Positions 1 to 5,762 are shown, counted from the stretch's first letter. The stretch is 5,762 nt of DNA from Clostridiales bacterium (GCA_012522255.1 JAAYKT010000063.1:1-5762), one strand, 5' to 3'. Translations and numbers: made by a program. Notes: a model not told the origin generated them from the sequence alone.

Positions 1-1
1 A

Positions 2-820
2 TGTAAACATGCATGCGTGAATTTAGAATCGGATTTTGCAGAAAGGATCTTAGATGCTGCAAAAAATTCCGAAAACCTTATCACCTTTGGTTTTAATAAA
101 AAGGCAAAAGTTTACGGATATGATGTCAGAAAAGACGGGGATAAGTTGGCTTTCAACGTAAAAACCCCTAAATTCGATAAAGAATTTGCTTTGACCATGC
201 CGGGGCTTTTTAACATAGAAAACGCTTTAGGTGCCATAGGGGCTGCCTATGCTCTAAATATCCCCTATGAATTCATGTACAGCGGGCTGCTCAAAGCCAG
301 ATCCGGAGGCAGGATGGAAAAATACGAAAGCCAAGACGGCGAAAAAATCGTTATAGTCGATTACGCCCATAACAAACTGAGCTTTACAAAATTATATGAA
401 TCCACAAAGGAAGAGTATAAAGGTAGAAATATCGTTACCGTTTTTGGCTGTCCCGGAGGAAAAGCGTTTACCCGCAGAGAAAATTTAGGCACATTGGCAG
501 GACAACATTCCGATGAAATAATTTTGACGGAAGAAGATCCCGGAGAGGAGCCTGTAATTGATATCTGTAAAGATATAGCCAAACACGTCAAGGTGCATAA
601 TGATAATTGCAAAATTATAGAAGACAGAGAAGAAGCCATAAAAGATTCTATATTTTTATCCAAACCTCATTCTATAATCCTTCTGACAGGTAAAGGCAGA
701 GAAACAAGGCAAAAAATCGGCAAAGAATATGTGCCTTGCCCCTCGGATGTGGATTTTGTATTGCAATATCTGAAAGAATACGATGAAAGAGAGAAGGAAG
801 CGGCTATTACAAAAATGTAA
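2..820 (+). CDS. murE: MurE-like Mur ligase (UDP-N-acetylmuramyl peptide synthetase), C-terminal part, 5' end outside window
   Basis: This is the C-terminal half of an ATP-dependent Mur ligase, the cytoplasmic enzymes that add amino acids to the UDP-MurNAc peptide precursor of peptidoglycan. The frame is open to the left edge, so the GTG at 17 is internal and the true start lies upstream; 272 residues are visible against about 480-500 for full MurE. Numbered from that GTG, the segment NIENALGAIGAA (about 66-77), then GGRMEKYE (97-104), then DYAHN (115-119) are the usual MurE landmarks at the end of the central ATPase domain and in the C-terminal substrate-binding domain; LLTGKGRE near 223-230 is also typical. 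The amino-acid-selecting loop reads TEEDPGEEP instead of the DNPR motif of diaminopimelate-adding enzymes, so a different third residue or a MurE-like paralogue is possible. The family call is firm; the exact substrate is not. The gene converges on the hepT-type gene, with a hairpin between. Confidence 0.8.
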   Translation, partial: CKHACVNLESDFAERILDAAKNSENLITFGFNKKAKVYGYDVRKDGDKLAFNVKTPKFDKEFALTMPGLFNIENALGAIGAAYALNIPYEFMYSGLLKARSGGRMEKYESQDGEKIVIVDYAHNKLSFTKLYESTKEEYKGRNIVTVFGCPGGKAFTRRENLGTLAGQHSDEIILTEEDPGEEPVIDICKDIAKHVKVHNDNCKIIEDREEAIKDSIFLSKPHSIILLTGKGRETRQKIGKEYVPCPSDVDFVLQYLKEYDEREKEAAITKM

Positions 821-837
821 TTGTTAAATAGCAACGA

Positions 838-873
838 AATAAATGCCTTAAAAATAGGTTTAAGGTATTTATT
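838..873 (+). terminator. Probable intrinsic terminator after the Mur ligase gene
   Basis: An inverted repeat begins 18 bases after the Mur ligase stop. Arms 838-852 and 859-873 pair over 15 base pairs with one G-T wobble around a 6-base loop (853-858, AATAGG). The core is CCTTAAA against TTTAAGG. Downstream the plus strand is T-rich (GTTTTGTTTTT from 881), but the run is not directly against the stem, so termination may be imperfect. The hairpin lies between convergent genes and could also stop transcripts from the minus-strand toxin gene, although the tail on that side (ATTTCG) is weak. Confidence 0.6.
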
Positions 874-900
874 ATTGGAAGTTTTGTTTTTCATGTTTTT

Positions 901-1233
901 TTATGTGAACAATTCATTAATATTTTTAATTAACTCCGGCAAAAAATCCACCAAAACGTCCCAGACGATATTAAGTTGTATCCCTTCGTAATCATGAATA
1001 ATTCTATTTCTCATACCCCTTATTTTACGCCATGGAATATGAGCGTTTGCCTGTAAAAATTCTGAATCCATTCGTGTAACCATTTCACCTATTTGACCAA
1101 GGTTAAAAACACAGGCAGATATGGTCTTGGGGTCATTAGAGAATTCCTTAAACGTCATGTCTCCCTTGAACTGTATTGCCTGCTCCGCATATACTTTTAT
1201 TTTGTTTAGAATAATCATTTCATATTCTTTCAT
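901..1233 (-). CDS. hepT: HepT-like ribonuclease toxin (DUF86 / HEPN family)
   Basis: A small all-helical HEPN-family protein of 110 residues, the usual size for HepT toxins. The diagnostic Rx4HxY motif is intact as RNRIIHDY, with Arg75, His80 and Tyr82. In characterised HepT-MntA pairs this motif forms the RNase site of the dimer, and the partner antitoxin neutralises it by adding AMP to a tyrosine. The N-terminal half (NKIKVYAEQAIQF) and the helix around 38-52 (ISACVFNLGQIGEMV) match the family pattern. The ATG at 1231-1233 lies inside the end of the antitoxin gene (14-base overlap), with a modest GGGGAT ribosome site about 8 bases upstream, which points to translational coupling. It is the second gene of a two-gene operon. 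Function is inferred from motif and partner; the RNA target is unknown. Confidence 0.9.
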   Translation of the reverse strand: MKEYEMIILNKIKVYAEQAIQFKGDMTFKEFSNDPKTISACVFNLGQIGEMVTRMDSEFLQANAHIPWRKIRGMRNRIIHDYEGIQLNIVWDVLVDFLPELIKNINELFT

Positions 1234-1528
1234 AAATTACTATCCCCGTCTCCAAAAACTCATTTTCAACATGGCTGCCATTGATTATTTGAGATGCCTC
1301 GATCAGATCTACCGGAATATCAAGAATTTCTACAATATCTTCAAGTACACCAAAAAAGTCTATTCCTCGAATTTTACCCCCACTGTCAATTACTATGTCA
1401 ACATCACTCGATCGTTTCGGATTTCCTTTTGCATATGAACCAAAAATAATGGCTTTTTCTATAGGGGCCGCACTAAATACCGGAAGTAGCCTAGACTTAA
1501 TTTCATCAATAGAATAAATTCTTTTCAT
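1220..1528 (-). CDS. mntA: MntA-like nucleotidyltransferase antitoxin (minimal nucleotidyltransferase)
   Basis: A 102-residue minimal nucleotidyltransferase. The signature GSx10DxD is complete: Gly30-Ser31, then Asp42 and Asp44 within SSDVDIVID, and the third carboxylate is probably Asp74 in IPVDLIE. In studied MntA-HepT systems this enzyme transfers AMP from ATP to a tyrosine of the HepT toxin and so inactivates it; all residues needed for that chemistry appear present. The start is the ATG at 1526-1528, supported by an AAGGAG ribosome site 7 bases upstream. The gene precedes the toxin and overlaps it by 14 bases, as expected for a pair that must be made together. Solitary minimal nucleotidyltransferases of other function exist, but the adjoining HepT partner makes the antitoxin role the best reading. 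Confidence 0.9.
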   Translation of the reverse strand: MKRIYSIDEIKSRLLPVFSAAPIEKAIIFGSYAKGNPKRSSDVDIVIDSGGKIRGIDFFGVLEDIVEILDIPVDLIEASQIINGSHVENEFLETGIVIYERI

Positions 1529-1535
1529 AGAACCA

Positions 1536-1541
1536 CTCCTT
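1536..1541 (-). promoter_or_regulatory. Ribosome binding site of the mntA-type gene
   Basis: On the minus strand the sequence reads AAGGAG with a 7-base spacer to the ATG at 1526-1528. It is a near-ideal Shine-Dalgarno site, fixes the start of the antitoxin gene, and is stronger than the site in front of the downstream toxin gene. Confidence 0.8.
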
Positions 1542-1564
1542 TTAACCTTTCACACATTAATAGA

Positions 1565-1594
1565 ATTATAACATTTATTGTAAGTATTATACAA
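1565..1594 (-). promoter_or_regulatory. Candidate sigma-A promoter for the mntA-hepT operon
   Basis: On the minus strand a perfect TATAAT (1565-1570) is preceded after 18 bases by TTGTAT (1589-1594), which matches the -35 consensus in only three of six positions. The -10 box ends 36 bases before the antitoxin start. A second TATAAT overlaps the -35 (1586-1591) but has no recognisable -35 at the right distance. Such boxes arise by chance in AT-rich DNA, so the position is suggestive only. Confidence 0.4.
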
Positions 1595-1633
1595 CCCACT
1601 CTGGATAGCACTTAGCTCTGCAATTCAGTCACA

Positions 1634-1897
1634 GTTCATACATTGTTTACTAATCTTTCCAATGTCAGAAATATTGGTATTTGATAGGGATTGCGTTGTG
1701 GAGAGGCTTAAGGTCTGTTAGCCAAGTGGAGAAAAAGCGAAATCACAGCACCGGATGAACCTATTTATTCAAGTCAAACAATATAACGGATAAATTTTGA
1801 TTTCGCCCGTAATAAGCTTACAGACCATTAGCCTTGTAACTCAGCAATCACATCAAATACAATAATCTGCAATATTATGATGAGCTATAATGTGAAC
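1634..1897. repeat. Long imperfect inverted repeat filling the spacer between the CapA-VanX and mntA genes
   Basis: This fills most of the 385-base stretch without a gene (1529-1913); no ORF longer than a few dozen codons with family resemblance is seen there. The left arm (about 1634-1745) pairs with the right arm (about 1798-1897) around a 52-base centre. Four blocks match in the same order: TATTTGAT (1678-1685 with 1852-1859, 8 of 8), ATTGC (1690-1694 with 1844-1848), a 19-base block 1704-1722 with 1816-1834 (16 of 19), and GCGAAATCA (1737-1745 with 1798-1806, 9 of 9). Weaker pairing continues outward to GTTCA/TGAAC (1634-1638 with 1893-1897). There is no U-tract on either side, so it is not a simple terminator. 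A decayed miniature transposable element or a structured RNA are both possible. It starts 16 bases beyond the stop codon of the fusion gene. Confidence 0.6.
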
Positions 1898-1913
1898 AAC
1901 AACAAATTCGCAA

Positions 1914-3617
1914 TCAATCTATTAATTCATAAAGCTTATAATCGGAATCATCGAAATGCCACCATTCGCTGTTTATAATATTAAACCCCACTTGTTTCAT
2001 AACCTTCTCAAGCATTTGGGCATTGGCTTTCTGGGTCGCTGTCGCATATACATATTTTCTTGTGGCTTTTCCCATTATATCATCAAAACCGCTGGGCATA
2101 TCAATTTCCGTTCCGTCCCAATCCGTCAAAGTAACATCCACTGCGCAGCCCCTTGTATGATTTGAACCAAGCTTTGGGTTGGCAAAGTAAACTTTGCCTT
2201 TATCATCCACACTATCCCACAAAGCCTGCTGCACGGAACCCGGCCTGTATCCATCCCATACTTTCACCTTATAGCCCATTTCGTTAAATATTTTGCTTGC
2301 TTCTTTTAACTTGTCTGCCGTCTCTCTTCTCAATAAGGGTTCAGGATTTTCATACAAAACCCTTCCTGCCACATTATCAGTGGTTCCGTATTTTAAATCG
2401 ATTAAAATATTCGGAATATAATCTACAAGATTTACTAATTGTGCCCTGCTCTTTTCGTAAATTTTTGCTTCCGTCATTTTGTATACGGAATATTTATTTA
2501 TTTTTGTTAGAATTCTTTCAATATCGCTGCCTTTTGCAAGAATGGGCTGATAATTATTCAATCCTTTTGTGCCTGATAAATAACAAGGTATGTAGTCCGG
2601 TTCCTTGGTCTCTATCAGTGTTATTTCATCCTTAAAAATTTCAAAAACTATATCCTGTTGGTATATAAAAGTATCGTAATCAGGGGGGTTTTTATTTCCG
2701 CCAAAGCAGAAATTTCCCAAACTATATATTATGTATTTTCCGTTATAATTCTCAATGCCTTGTATGACATGGGAATGTGTACCTATTATCAAATCTGCAC
2801 CTTTATCTATGGCAAAGTAAGCCAAATCCCGCTGGGTTTCGTTGTGTTCGTGGACATATTCCTTACCCCAGTGAAAAGTTGCTATAACGTAATCGTTATT
2901 ATTTCTCAAAAGATTTATCTTACTTTCAATATCGGCTTTCAATTCCTCTTTATCAGTTCCCTGTTCATATTCCCCCAACTCATTGATACCTACAAAACCA
3001 ATATTGACACCCTTTATATTGGTTTCGTACAGGTCATCATACCCGAAGTAAGACACCCCGACAGTGTCCAGCGCCTCTTTAGTATCATCATAACCTTTTT
3101 GCCCATAGTCATAGGTATGATTATTGGATAAAGAAACAACATCGATATTTGCTTCCTTTAGCACACGGGCATATTTGGGGTCTCCCTTGAACCAATAATT
3201 ATTGCCATAATCGTACTTTTCCGGTCTTTCTTTTTCCAAAGTGAAAGCGTTTTCCAGATTGGCAACCGTCAAGTCCGATTCGTTAAATATATGAGAAACT
3301 TTAGCAAAAAAGTAGCCATAATCGTTACCGTTTTTTTCAAAAACCTCATCCATAGAATTTTTAAAGGTTGACCTGTAATCTCTCCCCAAAGCAACGTCAC
3401 CGATGGCAGTCAATTTTATTGTGACCTCTTCAGGTTTTTCTTCCTCAATGGGAACTTCATCTTCCAAGACAAAAGGTTCATCTTCAGGAATCCCCCAAGA
3501 ACCCTTAATTTTATCGCCTATACTTGAATAGATAAAACTGCCGAGGATTATTATAAATATTAATAACAGTATGAATCTAATTCTTCTTGCTTTTGCCGAC
3601 TTGTTTTTATATCTCAT
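1914..3617 (-). CDS. Membrane-anchored CapA-like / VanX-type D-Ala-D-Ala dipeptidase fusion
   Basis: A 567-residue protein with two enzyme-like domains. Residues 1-13 are strongly basic and 14-31 form one hydrophobic segment with no lipobox, so it is probably a signal anchor with the rest outside the membrane. An acidic linker (45-64) follows. Residues about 67-330 are a CapA/PgsA-type domain of the metallophosphatase fold: AIGDV with Asp74, NLEN (120-123), SNNH (164-167), FHWG (248-251), GTHSHV (279-284) and SLGNF (299-303). Residues about 395-566 resemble VanX/DdpX zinc dipeptidases of peptidase family M15: Arg458 in GYRP, His487 and Asp494 in NHTRGCAVD, Glu551 and His554 in EWWH. Spacing of the zinc ligands agrees with VanX. 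The second domain should cleave D-Ala-D-Ala or a related wall dipeptide; the role of the first is unproven. The ATG at 3615-3617 has AAAGGGG 10 bases upstream. It appears monocistronic. Being exported, it is unlikely to give VanX-style vancomycin resistance, which acts in the cytoplasm. Confidence 0.88.
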   Translation of the reverse strand: MRYKNKSAKARRIRFILLLIFIIILGSFIYSSIGDKIKGSWGIPEDEPFVLEDEVPIEEEKPEEVTIKLTAIGDVALGRDYRSTFKNSMDEVFEKNGNDYGYFFAKVSHIFNESDLTVANLENAFTLEKERPEKYDYGNNYWFKGDPKYARVLKEANIDVVSLSNNHTYDYGQKGYDDTKEALDTVGVSYFGYDDLYETNIKGVNIGFVGINELGEYEQGTDKEELKADIESKINLLRNNNDYVIATFHWGKEYVHEHNETQRDLAYFAIDKGADLIIGTHSHVIQGIENYNGKYIIYSLGNFCFGGNKNPPDYDTFIYQQDIVFEIFKDEITLIETKEPDYIPCYLSGTKGLNNYQPILAKGSDIERILTKINKYSVYKMTEAKIYEKSRAQLVNLVDYIPNILIDLKYGTTDNVAGRVLYENPEPLLRRETADKLKEASKIFNEMGYKVKVWDGYRPGSVQQALWDSVDDKGKVYFANPKLGSNHTRGCAVDVTLTDWDGTEIDMPSGFDDIMGKATRKYVYATATQKANAQMLEKVMKQVGFNIINSEWWHFDDSDYKLYELID

Positions 3618-3656
3618 ATTTATAAGTCCCCTTTCAAAGTGCGTTTTATATGTCTC

Positions 3657-3685
3657 ATATTATCATATAGGCGAAAAGCTTTCAA
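3657..3685 (-). promoter_or_regulatory. Candidate promoter of the CapA-VanX fusion gene
   Basis: On the minus strand TTGAAA (3680-3685) is followed after 17 bases by TAATAT (3657-3662); an overlapping GATAAT would give a 15-base spacer. The pair lies about 40 bases before the ATG and just beyond the terminator of the reductase genes, where an independent promoter would be expected. Consensus match is moderate and the region is AT-rich, so this is tentative. Confidence 0.35.
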
Positions 3686-3690
3686 ATTCA

Positions 3691-3731
3691 GAAAAAACAA
3701 AGGCCGCACAAAGGCAGCCGATTTGTTTCTG
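3691..3731 (-). terminator. Intrinsic terminator of the grdE-grdB type transcription unit
   Basis: Read on the minus strand, a GC-rich stem GGCTGC/GCGGCC (3714-3719 with 3702-3707, six pairs including one wobble) closes a 6-base loop and is followed by TTTGTTTTTT. Outside the core, CAAA (3698-3701) pairs with TTTG (3722-3725), and flanking A and T runs extend the stem. It begins about 20 bases after the grdB-type stop codon. The form is typical of a Rho-independent terminator and marks the end of the reductase operon, separating it from the CapA-VanX gene. Confidence 0.85.
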
Positions 3732-3749
3732 TTAGGCTATTTCACATTA

Positions 3750-5060
3750 TTAAAATACGGTTTGTTCCGATATAGAAGATTTAAGTGATTCCAATGCTTT
3801 AAGCATCAAATTCTTTCTCAGAACAAATTCATCATGCTGACTGAGATTCGGGTTACCTGTGGGGTTCGGTATTGCCACACCGGGTAAAATCCTATTAGCA
3901 CCCACTGTTTCGGATATAGGCACTATTGTGCACAAATGCACTGTTGCTATTCCCAATTTTTCAATTTCTTTAGCCATTGTTGCACCGCAACGTGTATCAG
4001 TACCTCACGTAGAAGTTAGAATAGCTCCGCTTACACCATTTTTAAGAAGATCTTCTCCTATCTGCCTGCCAAATCTTTCTGCACTGGTTACTGCTGTTGT
4101 ATTTCCCACGGTAGAATAGATAAAATTAAATAACTTGCCTATTTTACCTTCCTTTTCAATGAGTCTCATAACATCCACGGGCAACACCCTATCGGGATCC
4201 TCAAGAACATACACCGGATCATATCCTCCATGAACGGTTATGAATTCGTCTTTCACCAGGTCGTTTATATTTTCAATTGAATACTTCCCAAATTTTGTAG
4301 CATTCGCCGCTTCTATGTGATCCGGATTTCCTTTGGGAACAACACCCCCGGATGTAATAAGCGCAATGATAGCATTTTCAATTTCTCCAACGGCAGGAGC
4401 CGGTTCCACTTTATCAAATATTGGCATAGGCAGCTCTGTAACAAAATCTTCATTTTTCAATTTCTTTAAAAGCATATCAATCCCTCGGATGGCACCTGTC
4501 TTTTCCCTAAATACATTGGTTCTTATTCCCTGAGGCATATATCCTTCCTCTTCGGGAAAGCCAATATATTCCTTCATGCCTAACTTTACTGCAAAATCGG
4601 TAAGCTTGCTTAGGTCTTGCCTCATAAATGCGGCTGACGAGCCCCCGTTTAAAATGTAAACATCCTTACTATAAATCTCTGCACCGGGATTTTCTTTATA
4701 CATAGAAGTTACAACGGAAACTCCAAATTTTTCTTGTATCGCTTTACATACGGCGCCGCACGCCAACCCATACCTTCCGGCATTAAACGCGGGCCCTGCT
4801 ATAAATACATCAAACTCCAAACCGTTAATCATGTTAATAATTCTATCTATTGCTTCATCCTGGTTTTCGGCAAAATAAGTATCACCACAAATGATTGTAG
4901 CAATAATATTCGCTTCATCCCCTGCAAGCCTCTCTAATTCTTTGCCCGGACCAACTACATTGTCAACTTTTATAATAGGCTCCTGATATGAATTGTCTTC
5001 CCCGCCTATATGTCCAAAAAATTGGTTTACATAATATATGAGTTTCAATTTTCCCATCAT
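3750..5060 (-). CDS. grdB: Glycine/sarcosine/betaine reductase component B, selenoprotein gamma subunit (UGA read as selenocysteine)
   Basis: Reading through the in-frame TGA at 4005-4007 as selenocysteine gives 436 residues, the family's full length, with Sec352. Component B takes the amino acid substrate in Stickland reductases and passes a carboxymethyl group to selenoprotein A. Family segments seen are GPAFNAGRYGLACGAV (about 89-104), TSGGVVPKGNP (236-246), HGGYDP (275-280), DPDRVLPVDVMR (287-298), TVGNTTAV, then ILTST-Sec-GTDTRCGATM and, near the end, TVGANRILPG and EQTVF. Both sides of the TGA are conserved, so this is recoding, not a nonsense mutation. Homologues I know carry UxxCxxC; here the middle Cys is Asp355, while Cys358 is kept. 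Two ATGs stand in tandem: the second (5055-5057) lies 7 bases after AGGGAGGT and the first only 4, so the shorter start may be the true one. The gene follows the alpha/beta gene by 12 bases. Sarcosine (grdF) or betaine (grdH) specificity cannot be excluded. Confidence 0.93.
3979..4007 (-). promoter_or_regulatory. Selenocysteine UGA codon with candidate bacterial SECIS hairpin
   Basis: The TGA occupies 4005-4007. Beginning 13 bases later in the mRNA, GUUGC and GCAAC form a five-pair stem (3987-3991 with 3979-3983) around a three-base GGU loop (3984-3986). The loop begins 18 bases after the UGA and starts with two G residues, which agrees with the known bacterial SECIS rules for loop distance and loop G. 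The hairpin lies inside the coding sequence, as bacterial SECIS elements do, where SelB would bind. The lower stem is not obvious by eye. Confidence 0.75.
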
Positions 5061-5064
5061 GCTT

Positions 5065-5072
5065 ACCTCCCT
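5065..5072 (-). promoter_or_regulatory. Ribosome binding site of the grdB-type gene
   Basis: On the minus strand AGGGAGGT directly follows the TAA stop of the upstream alpha/beta gene (5073-5075). The spacer is 4 bases to the first ATG (5058-5060) and 7 to the second (5055-5057). The arrangement favours the second ATG and coupling of translation between the two reductase genes. Confidence 0.8.
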
Positions 5073-5762
5073 TTACCGCAATCGGGTACTAAGTCTTTCA
5101 TACCCCAATTCACAAAGCGAACCCATAATGCTTGCCAATTCCACGGTTATGCTGCCATCTTCATGTAAACTTCCGTTGAATCCGCCTGTAATAATCTCAA
5201 CACTGTCAAGGCAACCGATAACCTTGTTCATAGCCGGCAATGTTATGAGCTCATTCCCATTTCCACAGGTTATAACCGCATTTGCTTCGGACGTCACATC
5301 AGCCAACCCCTGTGATCTGCCGTCCCTTCCTGCATATTCATCTGTGATAAGAACTGTTTTTATCCCGGAGTTTTCTAAGAGCTTACAATTAAGCATAAGA
5401 TCCGTTTCCGGATTTCCTCCGCCTTCTTCTGTAATTATTGCGCCCTCAATTCCCAGTATTCTGGCAAGCTTTTTAGTATAGTGTGCCCCGCGCTTTTTAT
5501 AAGAAAGTATGGTACTTTCATTAGTTATTATGACTCCTAAAAAACAAAGCTCTTTACCATGCCTTCTCAATAGGTCCATTATTACCGGATTATTCAGATG
5601 GTGATAAGTGGAATTTTTATGGCATGGCGCTGCACAATTTCCACTGACTATTGCACCATCTATAACCTCAGTGGGTGAAATCAACGTAGGAAGTATTCCT
5701 TTAGCATCAAGTCCATATATATAGTTATCGTGCATAAGTCCTTGACTTTGAATCATATAAAT
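5073..5762 (-). CDS. grdE: Glycine/sarcosine/betaine reductase component B, alpha/beta proprotein, C-terminal part (5' end outside window)
   Basis: The visible 229 residues are the C-terminal half of a GrdE-type proprotein, normally about 430 residues. The frame is open to the right edge, so the Met at 5754-5756 is internal. In this family the precursor cleaves itself before a cysteine to give alpha and beta subunits, the beta subunit carrying a carbonyl (pyruvoyl-type) group that binds the substrate amine. The site is visible as IVSGN-CAAPCHKNSTYHH; the Cys codon is 5634-5636, and cleavage there would leave a beta subunit of 187 residues, close to the known 20-22 kDa. Other conserved stretches are LGVIITNES, IITEEGGGNPETDL and VLITDEYAGRDGRSQGLAD. 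The stop is 12 bases before the grdB-type gene, so the two are one operon and form one complex. Paralogues grdG (sarcosine) and grdI (betaine) share these motifs, so the symbol is a family label. Confidence 0.92.
   Translation of the reverse strand: MYMIQSQGLMHDNYIYGLDAKGILPTLISPTEVIDGAIVSGNCAAPCHKNSTYHHLNNPVIMDLLRRHGKELCFLGVIITNESTILSYKKRGAHYTKKLARILGIEGAIITEEGGGNPETDLMLNCKLLENSGIKTVLITDEYAGRDGRSQGLADVTSEANAVITCGNGNELITLPAMNKVIGCLDSVEIITGGFNGSLHEDGSITVELASIMGSLCELGYERLSTRLR

Noticed and set aside
17..19. GTG at 17 as the start of the Mur ligase
   Set aside because: The frame is open to the left edge (codons from position 2), no ribosome site precedes it, and the protein would lack the N-terminal and much of the ATPase domain.
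1586..1591. Second TATAAT box upstream of mntA
   Set aside because: No -35-like hexamer stands 16-18 bases upstream; it is most likely a chance match in AT-rich DNA.
1595..1760. Short broken frames in the spacer as remnants of a transposase
   Set aside because: I could find no recognisable transposase motif in either strand; stops interrupt every frame within about 30 codons, so only the inverted repeat is reported.
2658..3131. Plus-strand frame of 157 codons rich in hydrophobic residues
   Set aside because: It lies wholly antisense to the CapA domain, has no family resemblance, and its hydrophobic character is what the opposite strand of an Asp/Lys/Asn-rich gene gives.
3750..3977. Separate small gene of 75 codons downstream of the reductase gene
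   Set aside because: It is the C-terminal part of the GrdB-type selenoprotein in the same frame after the TGA; its Met is internal (CGATM) and it has no ribosome site of its own.
4005..4007. Nonsense mutation making the grdB-type gene a pseudogene
   Set aside because: The TGA is at the known selenocysteine position of the family, conserved sequence continues beyond it, and a SECIS-like hairpin follows.
5038..5481. Plus-strand frame of 147 codons opposite the two reductase genes
   Set aside because: It is antisense to well-recognised conserved protein sequence and spans the junction of two genes; it is a shadow frame.
5754..5756. ATG as the start of the GrdE-type gene
   Set aside because: The frame continues to the right edge, and the sequence MIQSQGLMHD is an internal conserved stretch of the proprotein.

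Overview
The window looks like chromosomal DNA from an AT-rich, anaerobic, amino-acid-fermenting Firmicute of the Clostridia/Tissierellia kind. The main reason is the right end: two minus-strand genes for component B of a glycine/sarcosine/betaine reductase, the selenium-dependent Stickland enzyme. One of them has an in-frame UGA that must be read as selenocysteine. AT-rich spacers, strong AGGAGG-type ribosome sites and clostridial-type protein sequences agree with this. I cannot name genus or species.

Layout, left to right. (1) 2-820, plus strand: C-terminal half of a Mur ligase, most like MurE, cut by the left edge. A hairpin at 838-873 separates it from the convergent gene that follows. 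(2) 901-1528, minus strand: a two-gene MntA-HepT type toxin-antitoxin module, antitoxin nucleotidyltransferase first and toxin second, overlapping by 14 bases, with its own ribosome site and a plausible promoter. (3) 1529-1913: a 385-base gap with no credible gene. Most of it is a large degenerate inverted repeat (about 1634-1897) that no coding feature explains. (4) 1914-3617, minus strand: a membrane-anchored fusion of a CapA/PgsA-like metallophosphatase-fold domain with a VanX/DdpX-like D-Ala-D-Ala dipeptidase domain that keeps its zinc and catalytic residues. (5) 3618-3749: a spacer holding the terminator of the reductase genes and a possible promoter for the fusion gene. (6) 3750-5060 and 5073-5762, minus strand: the GrdB-type selenoprotein (gamma subunit, Sec352) and, just upstream, the C-terminal half of the GrdE-type proprotein (alpha/beta subunits), cut by the right edge.

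How the parts relate. The GrdE-like and GrdB-like genes lie 12 bases apart, so they are almost certainly co-transcribed and translationally coupled; together they form the substrate-binding component B. Selenoprotein A and component C are not between or directly after them, so they must be encoded elsewhere or upstream. This makes a sarcosine- or betaine-specific unit (GrdG/GrdF or GrdI/GrdH) a real alternative to the glycine enzyme. The Mur ligase and the CapA-VanX fusion both concern the cell wall but lie on opposite strands with the toxin-antitoxin module and the palindrome between them, so no shared operon is implied. The points most worth a second look are the CapA-VanX fusion, the recoded UGA with its compact SECIS-like hairpin and a UGTDTRC rather than UxxCxxC motif, and the unexplained palindrome.
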